A stretch of DNA of 64,000 nucleotides from Teratosphaeria epicoccoides (GCA_021401465.1 JADDMT010000144.1:1-64000); one strand, 5' to 3'; positions 32,661 to 44,615 are shown, numbered from the stretch's first letter. Program-made: numbers and translations. The notes: generated from the sequence alone by a model not told the origin.

Positions 32661-33239
32661 TTTAATCTGTATTTGTCACCACTATACGTACTACGGCGCT
32701 TAACGATGGTGGCTCGTCTGAATTCGGCGATCTAGAACGCACCCTAACAAGATAAAAGCATTCTCTTAGCACAAAGGACGAGAACGTTGACAGTCGAGGC
32801 TTGTGCTAAATGGTGCAATCGTTTGCGTGAAGGAAGCAGATGCCAGGCCCTGAAGTCTACACGCCCTTGTCCGGATCATCATTAATAGTCACAGACAAGG
32901 GACGCGTAGTAAGACTGCTGCAGACATCCATGTTCAAGGATATACGTGCAGGGCGGGATCGAGTACGATATCCAAACATGCAAAACGTTACTTTGGGACC
33001 TTCTCTAGTTGGAAGAGGTTCGATATAACGAACGATATCAATACATGTGATATTGATGTAGCGAATGTGTACTGCTCAAGTCCTTCTTTGAACTGCACCT
33101 GTATCTTTGCGTCCCTGCCCTCATCTTTCCCTTTCGCCTCGTCACGAGGAACTGGGAAGTATTAGCATGAGCCATCTTTTAGTATGTAAAGCTGTTTTTA
33201 CAAAAGCACTGAAGTGTCCCCCTTCAGAGTCCGTGTCGA
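32661..33239. other. Intergenic part of the island
   Basis: Normal base composition without RIP. It contains small plus-strand open frames (such as 32840-33028) that I cannot support as genes, and a short inverted word CAATACATGTGATATTG near 33038-33054. Nothing else recognised. Confidence 0.3.
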
Positions 33240-33569
33240 GTGGTTTGTGAGCAGTCAGGACTGCCGCCGTGGTGGTATGTAGTTCGCGGATTGCGGACAG
33301 CTAGTAGACCCGCAATCTCGAAAAACTACCTCTGTGCGTGTTCGACGTCGGCCACTTTCGTCGATGTCAACTCTGATTGTCGTAACGTTTGCGCACCTTG
33401 GACCGTTAGTGACTGCGTGAGGAATTCAGTGCCATGTCCTTACATGATGGCAGTCGAATGCAGCAATGTGATGTCCCCGGAGATTCTTCGGGCTTGTGGA
33501 GAAGGAGGTTGTAGAGTATATTCTGCTCTAGAACTTTCGGACATATTATACTTATTATGCAGAGAATAG
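33240..33569 (+). CDS. Cys-rich open frame, no ATG at its start
   Basis: About 109 codons contain some ten Cys, with short spacings such as C-A-C and C-P. The frame opens after TGA at 33210 and has no early ATG, so it would have to be an exon or a remnant. Small secreted Cys-rich proteins are common in fungi, but no signal peptide is visible. It ends TAG at 33567-33569 just before RIP-like sequence resumes. Confidence 0.2.
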   Translation: MVCEQSGLPPWWYVVRGLRTASRPAISKNYLCACSTSATFVDVNSDCRNVCAPWTVSDCVRNSVPCPYMMAVECSNVMSPEILRACGEGGCRVYSALELSDILYLLCRE

Positions 33570-33678
33570 ATCGTTGCTAGGAGGCAGTCCCTAGAATGCT
33601 CTAATGATGACAAGCTACTTAATTTGTTCTACATCTACCTAATAATAGGACTAATAGCCTCCTGTCTCTTATACTATA

Positions 33679-33846
33679 ATATAGATGTAAAGCTATATAA
33701 TAATATTAACATCTTGTAGTATAACAGAGTAATCCGACCTTTTAACAGATATAAGACAGCGCTACTTTCTACTTATTATAGAGGTAGCATAGGAGGTACT
33801 TATGTCCCCTAACGCCCCTTAATTAGGAAAGCATGTCTATGCCTAA
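33679..33846 (-). repeat. 168-bp direct-repeat copy 2
   Basis: It matches 27881-28049 in the same orientation, sharing ATCTTGTAGTATAACAGAG and the stretch ending GCATGTCT..GCCTAA. The pair brackets the RIP-free island. It may be a solo LTR or an LTR end. Confidence 0.6.
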
Positions 33847-34033
33847 TAAGCTTTTCCCTTACATTACTGTCTACTAACCTCACAACAACGAATGCTACCT
33901 AGACGCTTATTAACATAAGAGCATACACACATAAGTAGCGCTACTAGTAGTGTCACATATAGTTTACATAGTTTATAGAGTTTATAGAGTTAAGGCGTTT
34001 AGTAGGAGACTAGATAACACTACAAAGTAATGA

Positions 34034-35914
34034 TATACACAGAGATACCTAGAGAGCAAGAGTAAGAGCAAGCCTAATATAGAGCATGTTACAGGCAGGC
34101 ATAGTAGAGGTAGTCGCTACGACAAAGACTATAAGTCCTGTAGGCAGTTATGCTATAACATAATCCTCTTTAGTAAGGCGCTATTACTAGACTTAGAGTC
34201 TACACAGGAACACACCCTCGAATCCTAGCCATATAGAGGGTTCGAGAACAAGCAAGAGGAGGAAATTTAGAACCTCTTTAACTAGGCTAGTACAGAATCT
34301 ACGCCTAATAGCCTGCGCTAGGTTACCTTTTCTAAGATCTGCTAGCTTGTTAATAGAGAATTAGAAGACGAAGAGATAGAGACTAGCATAGATACCCCCG
34401 AGGCGTTTGCTAAGGAAGTTAACAAGTACCCTAAGGTCATGTTTAAGGAAGTAGTAGACCTGATTAATTAATGCCGCTATATAGTAACCTAGCGTAACAT
34501 AGTAATCCGAGCTAATAAGAAGAACCTTGCTAAATACAATACCCTTAAGGAGTAGCATAACTATGTTACCTACACGCTTAAGCAACTATAACAAGCTAAG
34601 TCCCCTAAAGAAGTAGCACGCGCCTAACGCTAGCTAGCTAAGGCTGTTAAGTAACGCCACGAGATAAAGATAACTGTTAAAGATCTGCAGTTAAAAGTCA
34701 GCAACCTTAGCTAAGGTCACGGAACTTAACACTGTTAATGTAGAGCTAAGGGACGAGGTTACCTAGCTTTAGTAAGACCTTGCTATAAAGGAAGGCATAC
34801 TACTATCTAGCAGTAGTACGCGTCTACTAACACTACTAAAGAGCCCTGCGCTAGCTTCGCCACTAAGCGCAGTAACTATTAGCCCTGACTAGCTTAAGCT
34901 AGTTAAGACAGATTATGCTATTCTAAACCCTAAGAAGTTTAGTAGCGATTACCCTGACTAATTTTACCCCTAGCTCTTAGCTATTACTTAGAAGCTAGAA
35001 TTGTCATCTTTTAAGTCCATGGATGCTACACTACAGTATCTTCACCTGTTTACCTAAGGTACTACATAGTAGTATACTAACCCTTATGTGCTAATGTTAT
35101 TTAGATAGCCCTACTAAAATCCTTTCAAGTTAGTCGAAGAGCTGATTACACATTTACAACGCTACTATAGAGACATTAACACTAAAGCCTAGGCTATGTC
35201 TACGCTAAATGCCCTAAAGGAAGGCGCTAATACCTTCTTATCCTTCTACGCTAAGTTCTAATAGTACGTGGATTATGTAGAAGGCCTGTTACTATTAACT
35301 ATACTATTTATGCTTAAGGAGAAGAATAATAAGAAGTACGGCTCTCGAGTTAATAATAGCCTGAGTTACTAGAAGACCCTAGTCATCGACAGCGTGCCTT
35401 AAGTAGTAAATAGGGTAGCTGTAATAGTTACGGATCCTGATACGTTCGTTAAGAGGTGTAGACAGTTAAAGCTAGACCTAGAGCGTAACGCGGAGCGTTA
35501 GCAGGATAGCAACAGTAACAACACAAGGCTAACGAGCAATACTTCTACTTGTAGTAGTCGTCCGCGCGGCTAGAATCTAGGCAACCGCCCTATAGCCTTA
35601 ACTCTGCGTACAACTACCCCTGCAACTACTAGCGGTGTCTTACCTAAGTAATACTGTAACCTCGGTCGCCTTATAGAGGCAGATCGCATCTAGCTTTACA
35701 AGGAAAACCGTTGTTACTACTGTCGTGAGCAGGGCTACATGTCGCGTGATGTTAACAAGTACCCTGTCGTAAAGGCCCTTAGTAATACTATCACTTTGCG
35801 TAATAACTTCCTTAGCGTCTATAGCGAGGGGTGTAACTACTAAGACGATAACAGCGAGGCTTTAAAAGCTAACGTTGCTCCTTAAGTACGACAAGTAGTA
35901 GCGCACATAAGGGG
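34034..35914 (+). pseudogene. gag: RE4 Gag
   Basis: A Ty3-type Gag unlike RE1, RE2, RE3 or RE5. The frame is open from about 34034, with Glu/Asp/Lys-rich helices (34160-34700). A 1-nt indel near 34705 then shifts it to the frame used at 34872 onward. Next is a capsid-like core (about 34950-35440) and a single knuckle near 35710-35755 (C-YY-C kept, His now Tyr). TAG/TAA stops throughout. 33853-34033 upstream is decayed leader without a recognised LTR in this orientation. Confidence 0.65.
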
Positions 35915-36241
35915 GACAAACAAGAATTAAGCGTGTTAGCCGCATTAGTAGCACTATCTGAGGATAGGCCTCTAGTAATGCCTTATGTACTTATACAGAC
36001 AAGAATTAATGACTACGCGGTAGTAACTACGTACCTTGATAACAGCTCTAATTCCTAATTTGTTTACCCTTCTTTCGTACAAAAACATAACCTTATTACC
36101 CTCCTACTAGCTTAGCCTTACAAAGTTAAACTTGGAGACAGTAAGACTATTGCTTCTAAGGTCACGTATATAGCCATCTTCGACGTAGCTATTAGTGCCT
36201 ACAAGGAATCTATACATGCCTTCGTAGCTAAGCTATAGTAC
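35915..36241 (+). pseudogene. pol: RE4 protease start, cut by RE1-c
   Basis: In the -1 frame relative to Gag, 35915-36241 reads as a retroviral-type aspartic protease. LDNSSNS near 36037 stands where LDSGA/T is expected, followed by FVYPSFVQKHNL-type sequence and a KLGDSK strand. RE1-c interrupts it at 36242. A run AGGGGGAC at 35909-35917 lies at the frame change. The active Asp remains but the Ser-Gly does not. Confidence 0.6.
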
Positions 36242-36632
36242 TGTCATAAGGGTAGATGCTAATAGCAGGAAGGGGATCAGGTGTTAGACTTGAAGAGTAG
36301 TAAAGAATATCGACAATAGCAATTAACCTTGCAACTAACTATACTTGACAAAGTAGAAGATTAAGCACGAAGCTCCTAACTGCCTAGCCTAAAGCTATTC
36401 CTATATACTAGAGAGGTATCGCTCTGTTAGTCCTATTACTAGACCTGTTAGACCTAGGTCTGTAGATCTGTAGACTAACCCTATAGACCTAGGTATCTGT
36501 CCTTACGTGATAGATCCTTTCTCTATTAGTCTATAGACTAACCCTACAGATCTAGGTGTCTATCATCACGTAACAGATCCTTTCTTTCATGCGCGTGTCA
36601 GGATTTAGGCTATAGTACTTTAATCTATGACA
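36242..36632 (-). repeat. RE1-c 3' LTR
   Basis: 391 bp, TGTCATAAGG to CTATGACA, with two hairpin units. The tail is shorter than in RE1-a. It is followed by CTATCCCCCTCTTAG, the complement of the polypurine tract. Confidence 0.85.
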
Positions 36633-36712
36633 CTATCCCCCTCTTAGCCTAGCTTGTCCCTAAGCTACCTTATTAGTAGCGGGGTTTCTCTTGCTGTTCC
36701 CCTTGCGTAGTA

Positions 36713-37345
36713 ATGTCTTCCCTTTCTACGTTACTGCCTTGTGTCATTCTTGACACTAACGCCCCTTTAACGCAGAAACTTAAACACTACGCAGATCGAA
36801 TCTATCGCTAAGGTAAAGAAAGCATAAAGTCTTATACTTAGTGTAAAGGGCTAAAGCTTGTTTGTCGCGTTTATATTTCCTTAGGGAAATGTTCGCACTG
36901 TCGTTTTAGCAACTGTCGGAGTTATAACGCGAAGGTAACAGAGGTTAAATAGAAAAAGTTAGGTAATTAGCAGAAAAGACTAATTGCTAATCTCGATTGT
37001 GTAAAGGCTGCCCTTACGGAGGCTTCGTAGAAGATAATAGAGGCACACGCAAAAGAGATGCGTCTCTGAAAACAGTTCGATGCGGTTAACTATAAGGTCA
37101 AGGATAGTCATGCTCTTAAGGAGCATGAGATTAAAGAGGACAAGGCTAAAGAGCAGGCTCTTTAGCAGACTAGATTCCTCCTTAATCTAGATCCTTTAGC
37201 GGGTCTTGCGCTTAGTCCTATAACATGGAGCGTAATAGATAGTTTTACTAATACGTCGTATTAGGGTTTCCTAGACAGTGTAGTAGCCGAGCCTGTCGAT
37301 GACATCTAGCGAGGGGCTAGTCGTAGTTCATGAGGTTCTTCTTAG
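36713..37345 (+). pseudogene. RE1-c copy of the antisense zinc-cluster/coiled-coil ORF
   Basis: ATG 36713 opens the same ORF as 14223-14855, on the strand opposite to RE1-c pol. The span to the shared TAG is 633 nt in both copies, with no net indel. All six Cys of the C-x2-C-x6-C-x8-C-x2-C-x4-C cluster remain (about 36828-36908). The coiled-coil segment and the C-terminal FLLNLDP..GLALS motif are also kept although the DNA differs widely. A TGA at 37331, shared with RE1-e, may be the true stop. Other stops are TAG/TAA. Confidence 0.72.
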
Positions 37346-37359
37346 GTTCGTTTTCTGCT

Positions 37360-38177
37360 TAAACCTTAGTATCTTTTACTAACAGTTTCGTAGGTGTTCT
37401 ATAGGTTCCTAGGTATTCTCGGTACTACTGTACCCTTCCTATTTTACTAAGTATTCTCGCTGCCTGTCTACCTAGCGAGCGCTAACAATCTTCTTAACAG
37501 TGTACTCTAGTTCTTCGATCTTAGGGTCGAGTAGTAAAGGTTCTGTTTGTAGCGTAGCGTCTAGCGTAACTAGTTCTAGCAGAGAGATATAGAACACAGG
37601 GTAAATTCTCATCTGCTTAGGTAGCTGCAATTTAAAATGAACTAGTCCTTTCTTACCCTTAATCCGGAATAGTCCTAGTTTCACAGCGTCTAGTTTTTTA
37701 CTCGGCTTGTCTAATTTAATGTTATAGTAGAGGAGAACTACCTTGTCCCCCTCCTTAAGAATTAGTCCCTTAATTCTCTTACGATTTGCGTACTATGCCA
37801 TGTTTTCTTAATAGAACTACAGGTCGAGTCATGCTTCAGTCTGTAGTTAGTAGAGGTGTTCTACCTGCCCGAGTGCTACTAGGTTTAGATTGCTAGCTAA
37901 GATGTCTAGAACGTCTTCTATAGCTAATCTATACGCTATCTGAAATGGCGAGAGTCCCGTTAAGTCTGCTAGCGTACTGTTATATGCGAGTTATGCTATT
38001 AGCAACAACTCTACCTAGTTGTTCTGATCCCTATTGACATAGGATTAGAGGTACTGTTCTAGTGTCTGATTTAGACGTTCCGTTTGTCTATCTGTCTAAG
38101 GGTAGAAGGAAGTGCTAAGTTAGTACTTGACCTAGAATTGTCTTAGTAGGGCTTTCTAGAAGTTAGAGGTAAATACA
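37360..38177 (-). pseudogene. pol: RE1-c Pol fragment: integrase C-terminal half and chromodomain
   Basis: Minus-strand reading gives the integrase stretch from TDRQTE (catalytic Glu kept, near 38075) through the GPY/F-like region and the chromodomain (about 37400-37520). A stop-free 70-codon piece at 37472-37684 is part of it. It is cut at 38177. Confidence 0.78.
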
Positions 38178-38369
38178 GACCTACTAGTTCGACTACCTAG
38201 AAGAATAAGAGCGAGGGTCAGGATGCTAGATGTACACAAGAAGTAGTCGAGGGTACTAGAAGCATACTACTAGCAGGTTAAATGCTAGCCCTAGACCTGC
38301 GGACGTTGTGATAAAACTACTAGCGGTAAATCACAAGAGACGCCTTAAAGTGCCATAGGTATACTACTA
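38178..38369. other. Segment X, left piece
   Basis: It is continuous with 44421 onward once RE1-d and one TACTA are removed: the GTGCCATAGGTATACTACTA end joins GCACTTTT. It holds one unit of the roughly 95-bp tandem repeat that continues at 44416-44610. No gene seen. Confidence 0.6.
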
Positions 38370-38532
38370 TGTCATAAGGGTAGGTGCCGATAGCAGGAAG
38401 GTGACTAGGTATTAGACTCGCAGAGCTGTGAAGAATATCGACAATAGCAATTGTCCTTGTAACTAACTATCCCCTAGGGAAAGGGAATTGAATTAAGCAC
38501 GAAGCTCCTAACTGCCTGTCCTAAAGCCATCC
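38370..38532 (-). repeat. Tandem extra copy of the RE1 LTR start
   Basis: The first 163 bp of an RE1 LTR are followed at once by a full LTR beginning TGTCATAAGG at 38533. The target duplication lies outside the extra piece, so it arose in or with this insertion. Confidence 0.75.
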
Positions 38533-39008
38533 TGTCATAAGGGTAGGTGCTAATAGCAGGAAGGTGACTAGGTGTTAGACTCGCAGAGCTATGAAGAATA
38601 TCGACAATAGCAGTTAACCTTGTAACTAACTCTCCTCTAAGCAAGAGAGGATTAAATTAAGATTAAGCACGAAGCTCCTAACTGCCTGTCCTAAAGCTAT
38701 CCCTATATACTAGAGAGACAGAGCAGCTCTATTAGATCTGTCGACAGACCTAACAGATCCGTGTCTATAGATCTGTAGACTAACCCTATAGCTCTGAGGG
38801 TCTATTATCCCGTGATAGATCCCTTCTCCCCTATAGGCCTGTAGATCTGTAGACTAACCCTATAGATCTAGGGATCTGTCCTCACGTAATAGATCCTTTC
38901 TCCTATGACTATGCTTATAACTTATAGTACTCCTATGACTATACTATAACTTAAGCACTTAGGACCCTCATGATCCTGTGACTTATAGTACTCCTGACAC
39001 TCATGACA
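38533..39008 (-). repeat. RE1-d 3' LTR
   Basis: 476 bp, ending CTCATGACA. It is followed by CTATCCCCCTCTTAG, the complement of the polypurine tract. Confidence 0.88.
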
Positions 39009-39088
39009 CTATCCCCCTCTTAGCCTAGCTCGTCCCTAAGCTACCTTATTAGTGCGGGGTTTCTCTTGTCATTTCCTTTTATGCTGTA

Positions 39089-39362
39089 ATGTCTTCTCTT
39101 TCTACATTACTGCCTTATGTCATCCTAGACACTAACGCCCCTTTAACGTAGAAACGTAAACGCCGCGCGAATCGAATCTATCGTTAGGGCTAGGACAGCA
39201 TAAAGTCCTGTACTTAGTGTCAAGTTAAAGCTCGTTTGTCAGGTACATATTTCTTTAGGGAAATGTTCGTAATGTCACTTTAGTAACTGTCGGAGTTACG
39301 ACGCAAAGGTAACAGAGGTTAAATAGAAGAAGTTAGGCGATTAGCGGAAAAGACTAATTGCC
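39089..39362 (+). pseudogene. RE1-d antisense ORF, N-terminal part only
   Basis: ATG 39089 opens the zinc-cluster ORF. A 2-nt deletion near 39225 breaks the frame inside the Cys cluster, and the internal deletion removes everything after 39362. Confidence 0.65.
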
Positions 39363-39363
39363 G

Positions 39364-42143
39364 TTCTGTCTAAGGGTAGAAGGAAGTACTTCGTCGATGT
39401 TTGACCTAGAATTGTCTCATTAGGGCTCTCTAGAAGTTAGAGGTAAACACAGATCCTCGATCTGTTACTAGGTCCTATAGCATGCCGTGTAGTACTACTA
39501 CCTATTTGATGAAGACATGCGCAATATCTTTAGTCTTAAAGTCTTCGCGGTAAGGGATAAACTTCCTAAACTTAGTGAATTAGTCGACTACTACCATGAT
39601 CCCGTCGAAGAACTCATTAGTAGTAGGTTCTCTCGACTAAGGTAGTATAATGATAAAGTCTATAGCGAGCGATTCCCATGGCCGTTAAGGTACCCTAAGT
39701 AGTCGTAGTAGCCTATACGGTTTGTGACAGTCATGCTTACTTCGTTAGCAAGTCACACATTAACGGACGTAGTCCTCGATTACCTTGCTCATCCTAGGGA
39801 AGTAATATTCTTGTCGGAGAATTTGCTTCATTTTAGACACTCCCAGGTGTCCTGCCTAAGGTACGTCATGTTAGAGGCGTAGTAGTTCTAATCGTAAAGA
39901 CGTTAGCACGTATACTAATCCTTGAAAAAGAAGGATTCTGTCTTCGTCTTCCTAGTCCTCCTGTCTATTAATGTCGTCGCGGACAGCGAGTGTAGTAGGG
40001 TTATAGACTAGCGCGTCCTTCAGGTCGTCCTGAAATTCACTAGTCTATGTGACAGTCATGGCCGTAAGTTAGTTGACTCCTAGCGTGCTATTGTTATTTT
40101 CCTAGAGAACAGCATGTTTCTCCTGCTTCACGCCCTTCATGTAGTCTGTCTAGCAGCTAAGTGCATCGGCGCGTGCATTATTAGTCCCCTTGCAATAGAC
40201 GATCTTGCAGTTAAAACTAGAGAGCTCCTCACTCTACCGAACCTGTCGTCAGTTTAACTCTTTCGTCGTTATGAAGTATCGCAAGTTCTCATGGTCTGTG
40301 TAGACTATGACCTAGTGCTTAGAACCTTCTAAGTAGACTCGCTAGGCCTTGTAGGCGTCTACTATGGCTAGAAGTTCTTTGTCGTAGATGTCGTAATAGA
40401 GTTTAGGTCTAGACAATTTCCTCGAGTAGTAGGCAACTAGCTAGAGTCGTCTACTCGGTCCTAGTTAACTTAAGCATGCCCCGAGTGCCGCGTTAGAGGC
40501 ATCTGTTTCGACTGTGATAGGCTTATCTAGGTCGAATACAAGTAAGATTAGCTAATCTGTAAATCGTCGCTTAAGTTCCTTAAAGGCATTCCATTAGGCG
40601 TAGTCCTATACGAATAGTGTATCCTTCGTCGTAAGAGTCGTAAGTAGTGCCATAATCTTCGAATAGTTTGCCACAAATCTCCTGTAGAAGTTAGCGAATC
40701 TAAGGAAGGACTATACTTCCTTAACATTAGTCGGCGTAGGCTACTCTTTTACGACCTAGACTTTCTTAGTGTCTATTTTGATTCCATTCCATGCTACTAT
40801 GTAGCTAAGGAATTGTACTTCCTGCTTGTGAAACTCGCTCTTCTAAGGCTTTACCTTTAACCAGTAATCCTGGAGTTTCTGAAGTACCTTACGCACGTAA
40901 GTCCTATGCTCTTTAATCGTCTAGGAGTAGACGAGGATGTCGTCTAGGTATACAACCACAAAGACGTCAAGGTACTCCTGTAGCACGTTATTAATAAATG
41001 CCTGCTATGTAGCTAGGGCATTTGTCAACCTAAATAGCATGACTATGTACTCGTAGTGTCCGAACCTAGTTTAGAACGCAGTCTTCTATTCTTCGCCTTC
41101 CTTAATTCGAATTTAGTTATACACTCCGGGTATGTCGAACTTCGAGAACTACATTGCTCCTTGTAGGGGATCCTGTAATTCTAAGAGCAAAGGAAGCAGA
41201 TAACTATTCTTTATTGTGATGTCGTTTAATCTACAATAATCTACGCAGAGTCGCTAGTTATCTTCCCCCTTAGGCACAAACAGGATTAGATATCCGGCTA
41301 GGGACTACGACTCACGGATAAAGCCTTTCTAGAGGTTGTCTTCTAGGTATTTCCGGAGAATCTCTAGTTTCGCTACTGACAACAGGCGAACTAATTACTT
41401 CGTTAGTGTCTTGCTAGGGAGTAAGGGTATCCTGTAGTCCTACTCCTAGTATTCTAGCAGAGCTTCTTAGTCGGGTTCTTCCTTGAAAAGAGTAGCGAAC
41501 TCTTTATACTCATTAGGAACTATGAATTCGACCTTGACTTCTGATTGCGTTGCTTTAACCTATAGGACGTGCACTTCCTGTTCTAGATCCTTGATAGCGG
41601 CTACTATCTTGCTTGAAGTCATAGCACATATTTCGATCTTGCCTAGTACGTCGTGCACTATAGGTAGAGGTATCGATCTTGAGAGTTCCGGGAACTAGAT
41701 CCTCTCATTCTTCTAGTCGATATAGGGGTTAGCGTTTCTTAGCCATAGTAACCCTAGTACTACATCTGAGCCTAGTGACTCCGTGATGTCGAACTAGAGC
41801 ATCTCTTAGTAGCGTCCTATCCGCAGAGGCATCATCTCGGTCTCTTCGTCAACTACTCCTTAGTTATACGTGACTAGCTTTCTATTAATCGCTTGTAGCG
41901 AGAAAGCATTCGTCTTCGCCTGTAGCTTTATCCTAGCTGTCCTGGCGAACTTAGGCGTCATGAAGATTCTAGTACATCCTGAATCTAATAAGGCCCTAGC
42001 TAGCGTCTCGTCAATGTGTACCTATACTCTAAGGTTGTTCGCGTATCTGGCGCCAATTGCGGCACATCGTTACAGCCCTGTCTAGTCTGTCCGTAGGTCT
42101 AATTCTGGCGGACCTTGTCGTTTCCCGAATAACTGTCTTCACG
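39364..42143 (-). pseudogene. pol: RE1-d Pol, C-terminally deleted
   Basis: Minus-strand protease (DSG near 41969-41990), RT with intact YLDD (40939-40950), RNase H and the first part of integrase with both Asp residues. The frame is lost at 39364 before the catalytic Glu. Stops are TAG/TAA. Plus-strand open frames at 41483-41698 and 41870-42085 are mirrors of this coding sequence. Confidence 0.82.
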
Positions 42144-43766
42144 GACTAGTTCAGGGATCATGTGGTCTCGGCTTCTTCTGTAAGCGTTACTGTTTTCTGG
42201 CCTAAGAGATCGTTCGCGTTCTTGGCCTCGCTGTTCCTGCGCGTTCCTTGCGTACTCCATCTTTAAATGATAGACTCGGAGTCGTAGCGCTCGTGGAATC
42301 TGAATACCTTCGTGGGTTAGGTAGCCTCCCTAGGGCGTGAACTCTACCCCGAACAGTACAATTTCTTGGACAACTTTCTGATGCGCGTGAGGTTAAGCTA
42401 CGACTAGTAGTCTCCTTAGGTGTCGTCGCATACAGTCGGCTAGTTCGTCATACTAAAGCTAGTCGACATGTTATACTCTATTAATCCATAGGCAAGCCTA
42501 AGCCTACTAGTTCTGTATGATTTAGATAATATCGAGTCTAATGTTATGCGGCGGCATGGCCTATCGCTCTATGCTCTCGTCTTCCTCGGAATCAGGAATG
42601 ACGGCTTCGACAAGCTCATAGTTATTGTCCGAACCTTCTTCTTCTTCTTCTAGCTCCTGTTGCCTTAGGACTGTTACACTAGAAGGTGTACCCCTTAGCG
42701 TACAGATCGACTATGCCTTGTTTCGGCTAGGGTACTATCCGGAACCATCTTTATCACTCATGTGAATTCGACAATCGTCGTTATAGCACGCAGTCTAAGT
42801 AAGTGCGGCATGGTCTAGTTCTTAAGTAGTAGCGGCCTTTTGCTTAGGTGCTGTCGTTGTCGCGCGAGCCTGCTCTATCCTAGGCAGCTCTTGTCGTTGC
42901 TTCTTAGCAAAACATTCGCAGACAAAGTGTCCTTTCTTTCTACAGTTGTAGCACTCGAGATTACTCTTGTCAAATGGCTTCTTCAGACTATTCTAGGGAG
43001 GAGAGCCCTTCCGAAGCTTTCCTCAGGGTCTATTCCTTAGACGCCCCTTAGTCGCATCTAACTCTATAGGTTAGAGACCGTAGTAATCGCTTCGCCATTT
43101 TAGTGCTAATCGTTAGACCTTATGGTTAGCCTGTGCTAGCTTGCGATTTCTATGTTGTCGTTCTTGCTGTTGTTCCTAGATGCGATTATTAATTCTAATC
43201 GCGAGATCGCTCATTTCCTTGAATGTCGTTAGCTAATCTCCTTGGGCAATTTCGTCTTTAACCGTCTCCTTTAGTCCCTAGTAGAACTAAGCGGCTAAAG
43301 CATTATCATTCTAGTCGACTTGAGCAGAGAGAGTCTAAAAGTCCGCGCGGTACTTAATGGCAGAACCCTTCTGCTAGATTCCTAGGAGAGCTCTCTCGGC
43401 CTCTTGTTGCTTATTACCGAGCCTAAAAGCTTCGCGTAACGCCTTAAACAAAGACTTGTCTAAGTTAAGAATCTCCCTAGTTGTCGTCTTCCTAGCTTTG
43501 ACATTGCCGACATGATCTAGATGATCTGTTAGATGAGGCTAGATAAACTCGAACGCCGGTCCCTTCAGGTAAGAGACAATGTACATCATTCGCTTATAAT
43601 GTGTCGTAAACTGTTCTGTATCTACGTTAAATGCTAACTAGCATTATAGGATAAACATCTCGACTTAAGATTGTTGTCCTATGAACTCTGTAGGGCTTCC
43701 TATCTTGAAGCCATTATTACTATGTCTACTCCTAGTAGTTAAACCTGCGACAGATGCTAGAGCCAT
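41990..43766 (-). pseudogene. gag: RE1-d Gag
   Basis: ATG at 43764-43766 (minus). It has the same core, the knuckle (about 42905-42960, Cys and His largely kept) and the acidic tail (run of Glu near 42635) as RE1-a. TAG/TAA stops. The plus-strand frame at 42840-43040 is a mirror. Confidence 0.78.
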
Positions 43767-43945
43767 CTCGCTAAGGTGAATAGATTCAAGCTACTACGTA
43801 ATTTAAGGTATAGCGGCAACTTGTTCTCGTAGTGTTAGTTAACTATCGCTAGAAGTTAAACTAATAGTTAAAGAACTACTTGACATAGGCGTATGTCAAG
43901 CGCTCGACGAGTCCCCTGATGCTTCCTTAGAAGTAGTGCTCAAAA

Positions 43946-44415
43946 TGTCATAAGGGTAGGTGCTAATAGCAGGAAGGTAACTAGGTATTAGACTCGCAGA
44001 GCTATGAAGAATATCGATAATAGCAATTGTCCTTGTAACTAACTATCCCCTAGGGAAAGGGAATTAAATTAAGCACGAAGCTCCTAACTGCCTGTCCTAA
44101 AGCTATCCCTATATACTAGAGAGACAGAGTAGCTCTGTTAGATCTGTCGACAGACCTAATAGATCTATGTCTGTAGATCTATAGACTAACCCTACAGATC
44201 CGAGAGTCTATTATCCCGTGACAGATCCCTTCTCCCTTATAGGCCTGTAGATCTGTAGACTAACCTTATAGATCTAGGGATCTGTCCTCACGTGACAGAT
44301 CCTTTCTCCTATGACTATGCCTATAACTCATAGTACTCTTATGACTATACTATGACTCATAGCACTTAGGACCCTCATGATCCTGTGACTTATAGTACTC
44401 CTAACACTCATGACA
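43946..44415 (-). repeat. RE1-d 5' LTR
   Basis: 470 bp, TGTCATAAGG to CTCATGACA, followed by the target duplication TACTA. Confidence 0.9.
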
Positions 44416-44615
44416 TACTAGCACTTTTGATCGCGGCTAGGTCAAGTGTGCTATTACCCTATCTCGCGGAAATACTAGCAGCAGACAGAAGGAGATGCCA
44501 CGGGTATACCGCTAGCACCTTTAGTCGCGGCTAGGTCAAGTGTGCTGTTACCCTATCTCGCAGATCTAGTGATAGCAGGTAGAGTAAGGTGCTATAGGTA
44601 TACTACTAGCACTTT
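44416..44615. repeat. Segment X tandem repeat, about 95-bp units
   Basis: The unit TAGCACCTTT..TCGCGGCTAGGTCAAG..CCCTATCTCGC..GGTATAC occurs at about 44419-44512 and 44513-44606. A third, partial unit lies left of RE1-d (38330-38369). Confidence 0.6.

Larger units (their letters stand above)
36242..38177 (-). mobile_element. RE1-c: 3' LTR, antisense ORF and end of pol
   Basis: Minus-strand RE1 keeping only its 3' end: LTR 36242-36632, antisense ORF 36713-37345, and pol from the chromodomain back to mid-integrase. It stops at 38177, where segment X starts. The LTR is inserted in RE4 protease. Confidence 0.82.
38370..44415 (-). mobile_element. RE1-d, internally deleted, with TACTA target duplication
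   Basis: Flanked by TACTA at 38365-38369 and 44416-44420. Order left to right: a 163-bp extra piece of LTR start, the 3' LTR, a truncated antisense ORF, pol (deleted at its C-terminus), gag, the 5' LTR. The deletion joins the antisense ORF at 39362 to mid-integrase, which removes the catalytic Glu region, the integrase end and the chromodomain. Confidence 0.88.

Noticed and set aside
41483..41698. Plus-strand open frames repeated at 21417, 41483 and 52397
   Set aside because: They are mirrors of the RE1 protease-RT linker on the minus strand; their conservation follows from pol, and no codon pattern supports the plus strand.
44416..44615. CRISPR-like spaced repeats
   Set aside because: Ordinary tandem repeats of about 95 bp in a fungal genome; no short repeats with unique spacers anywhere in the window.
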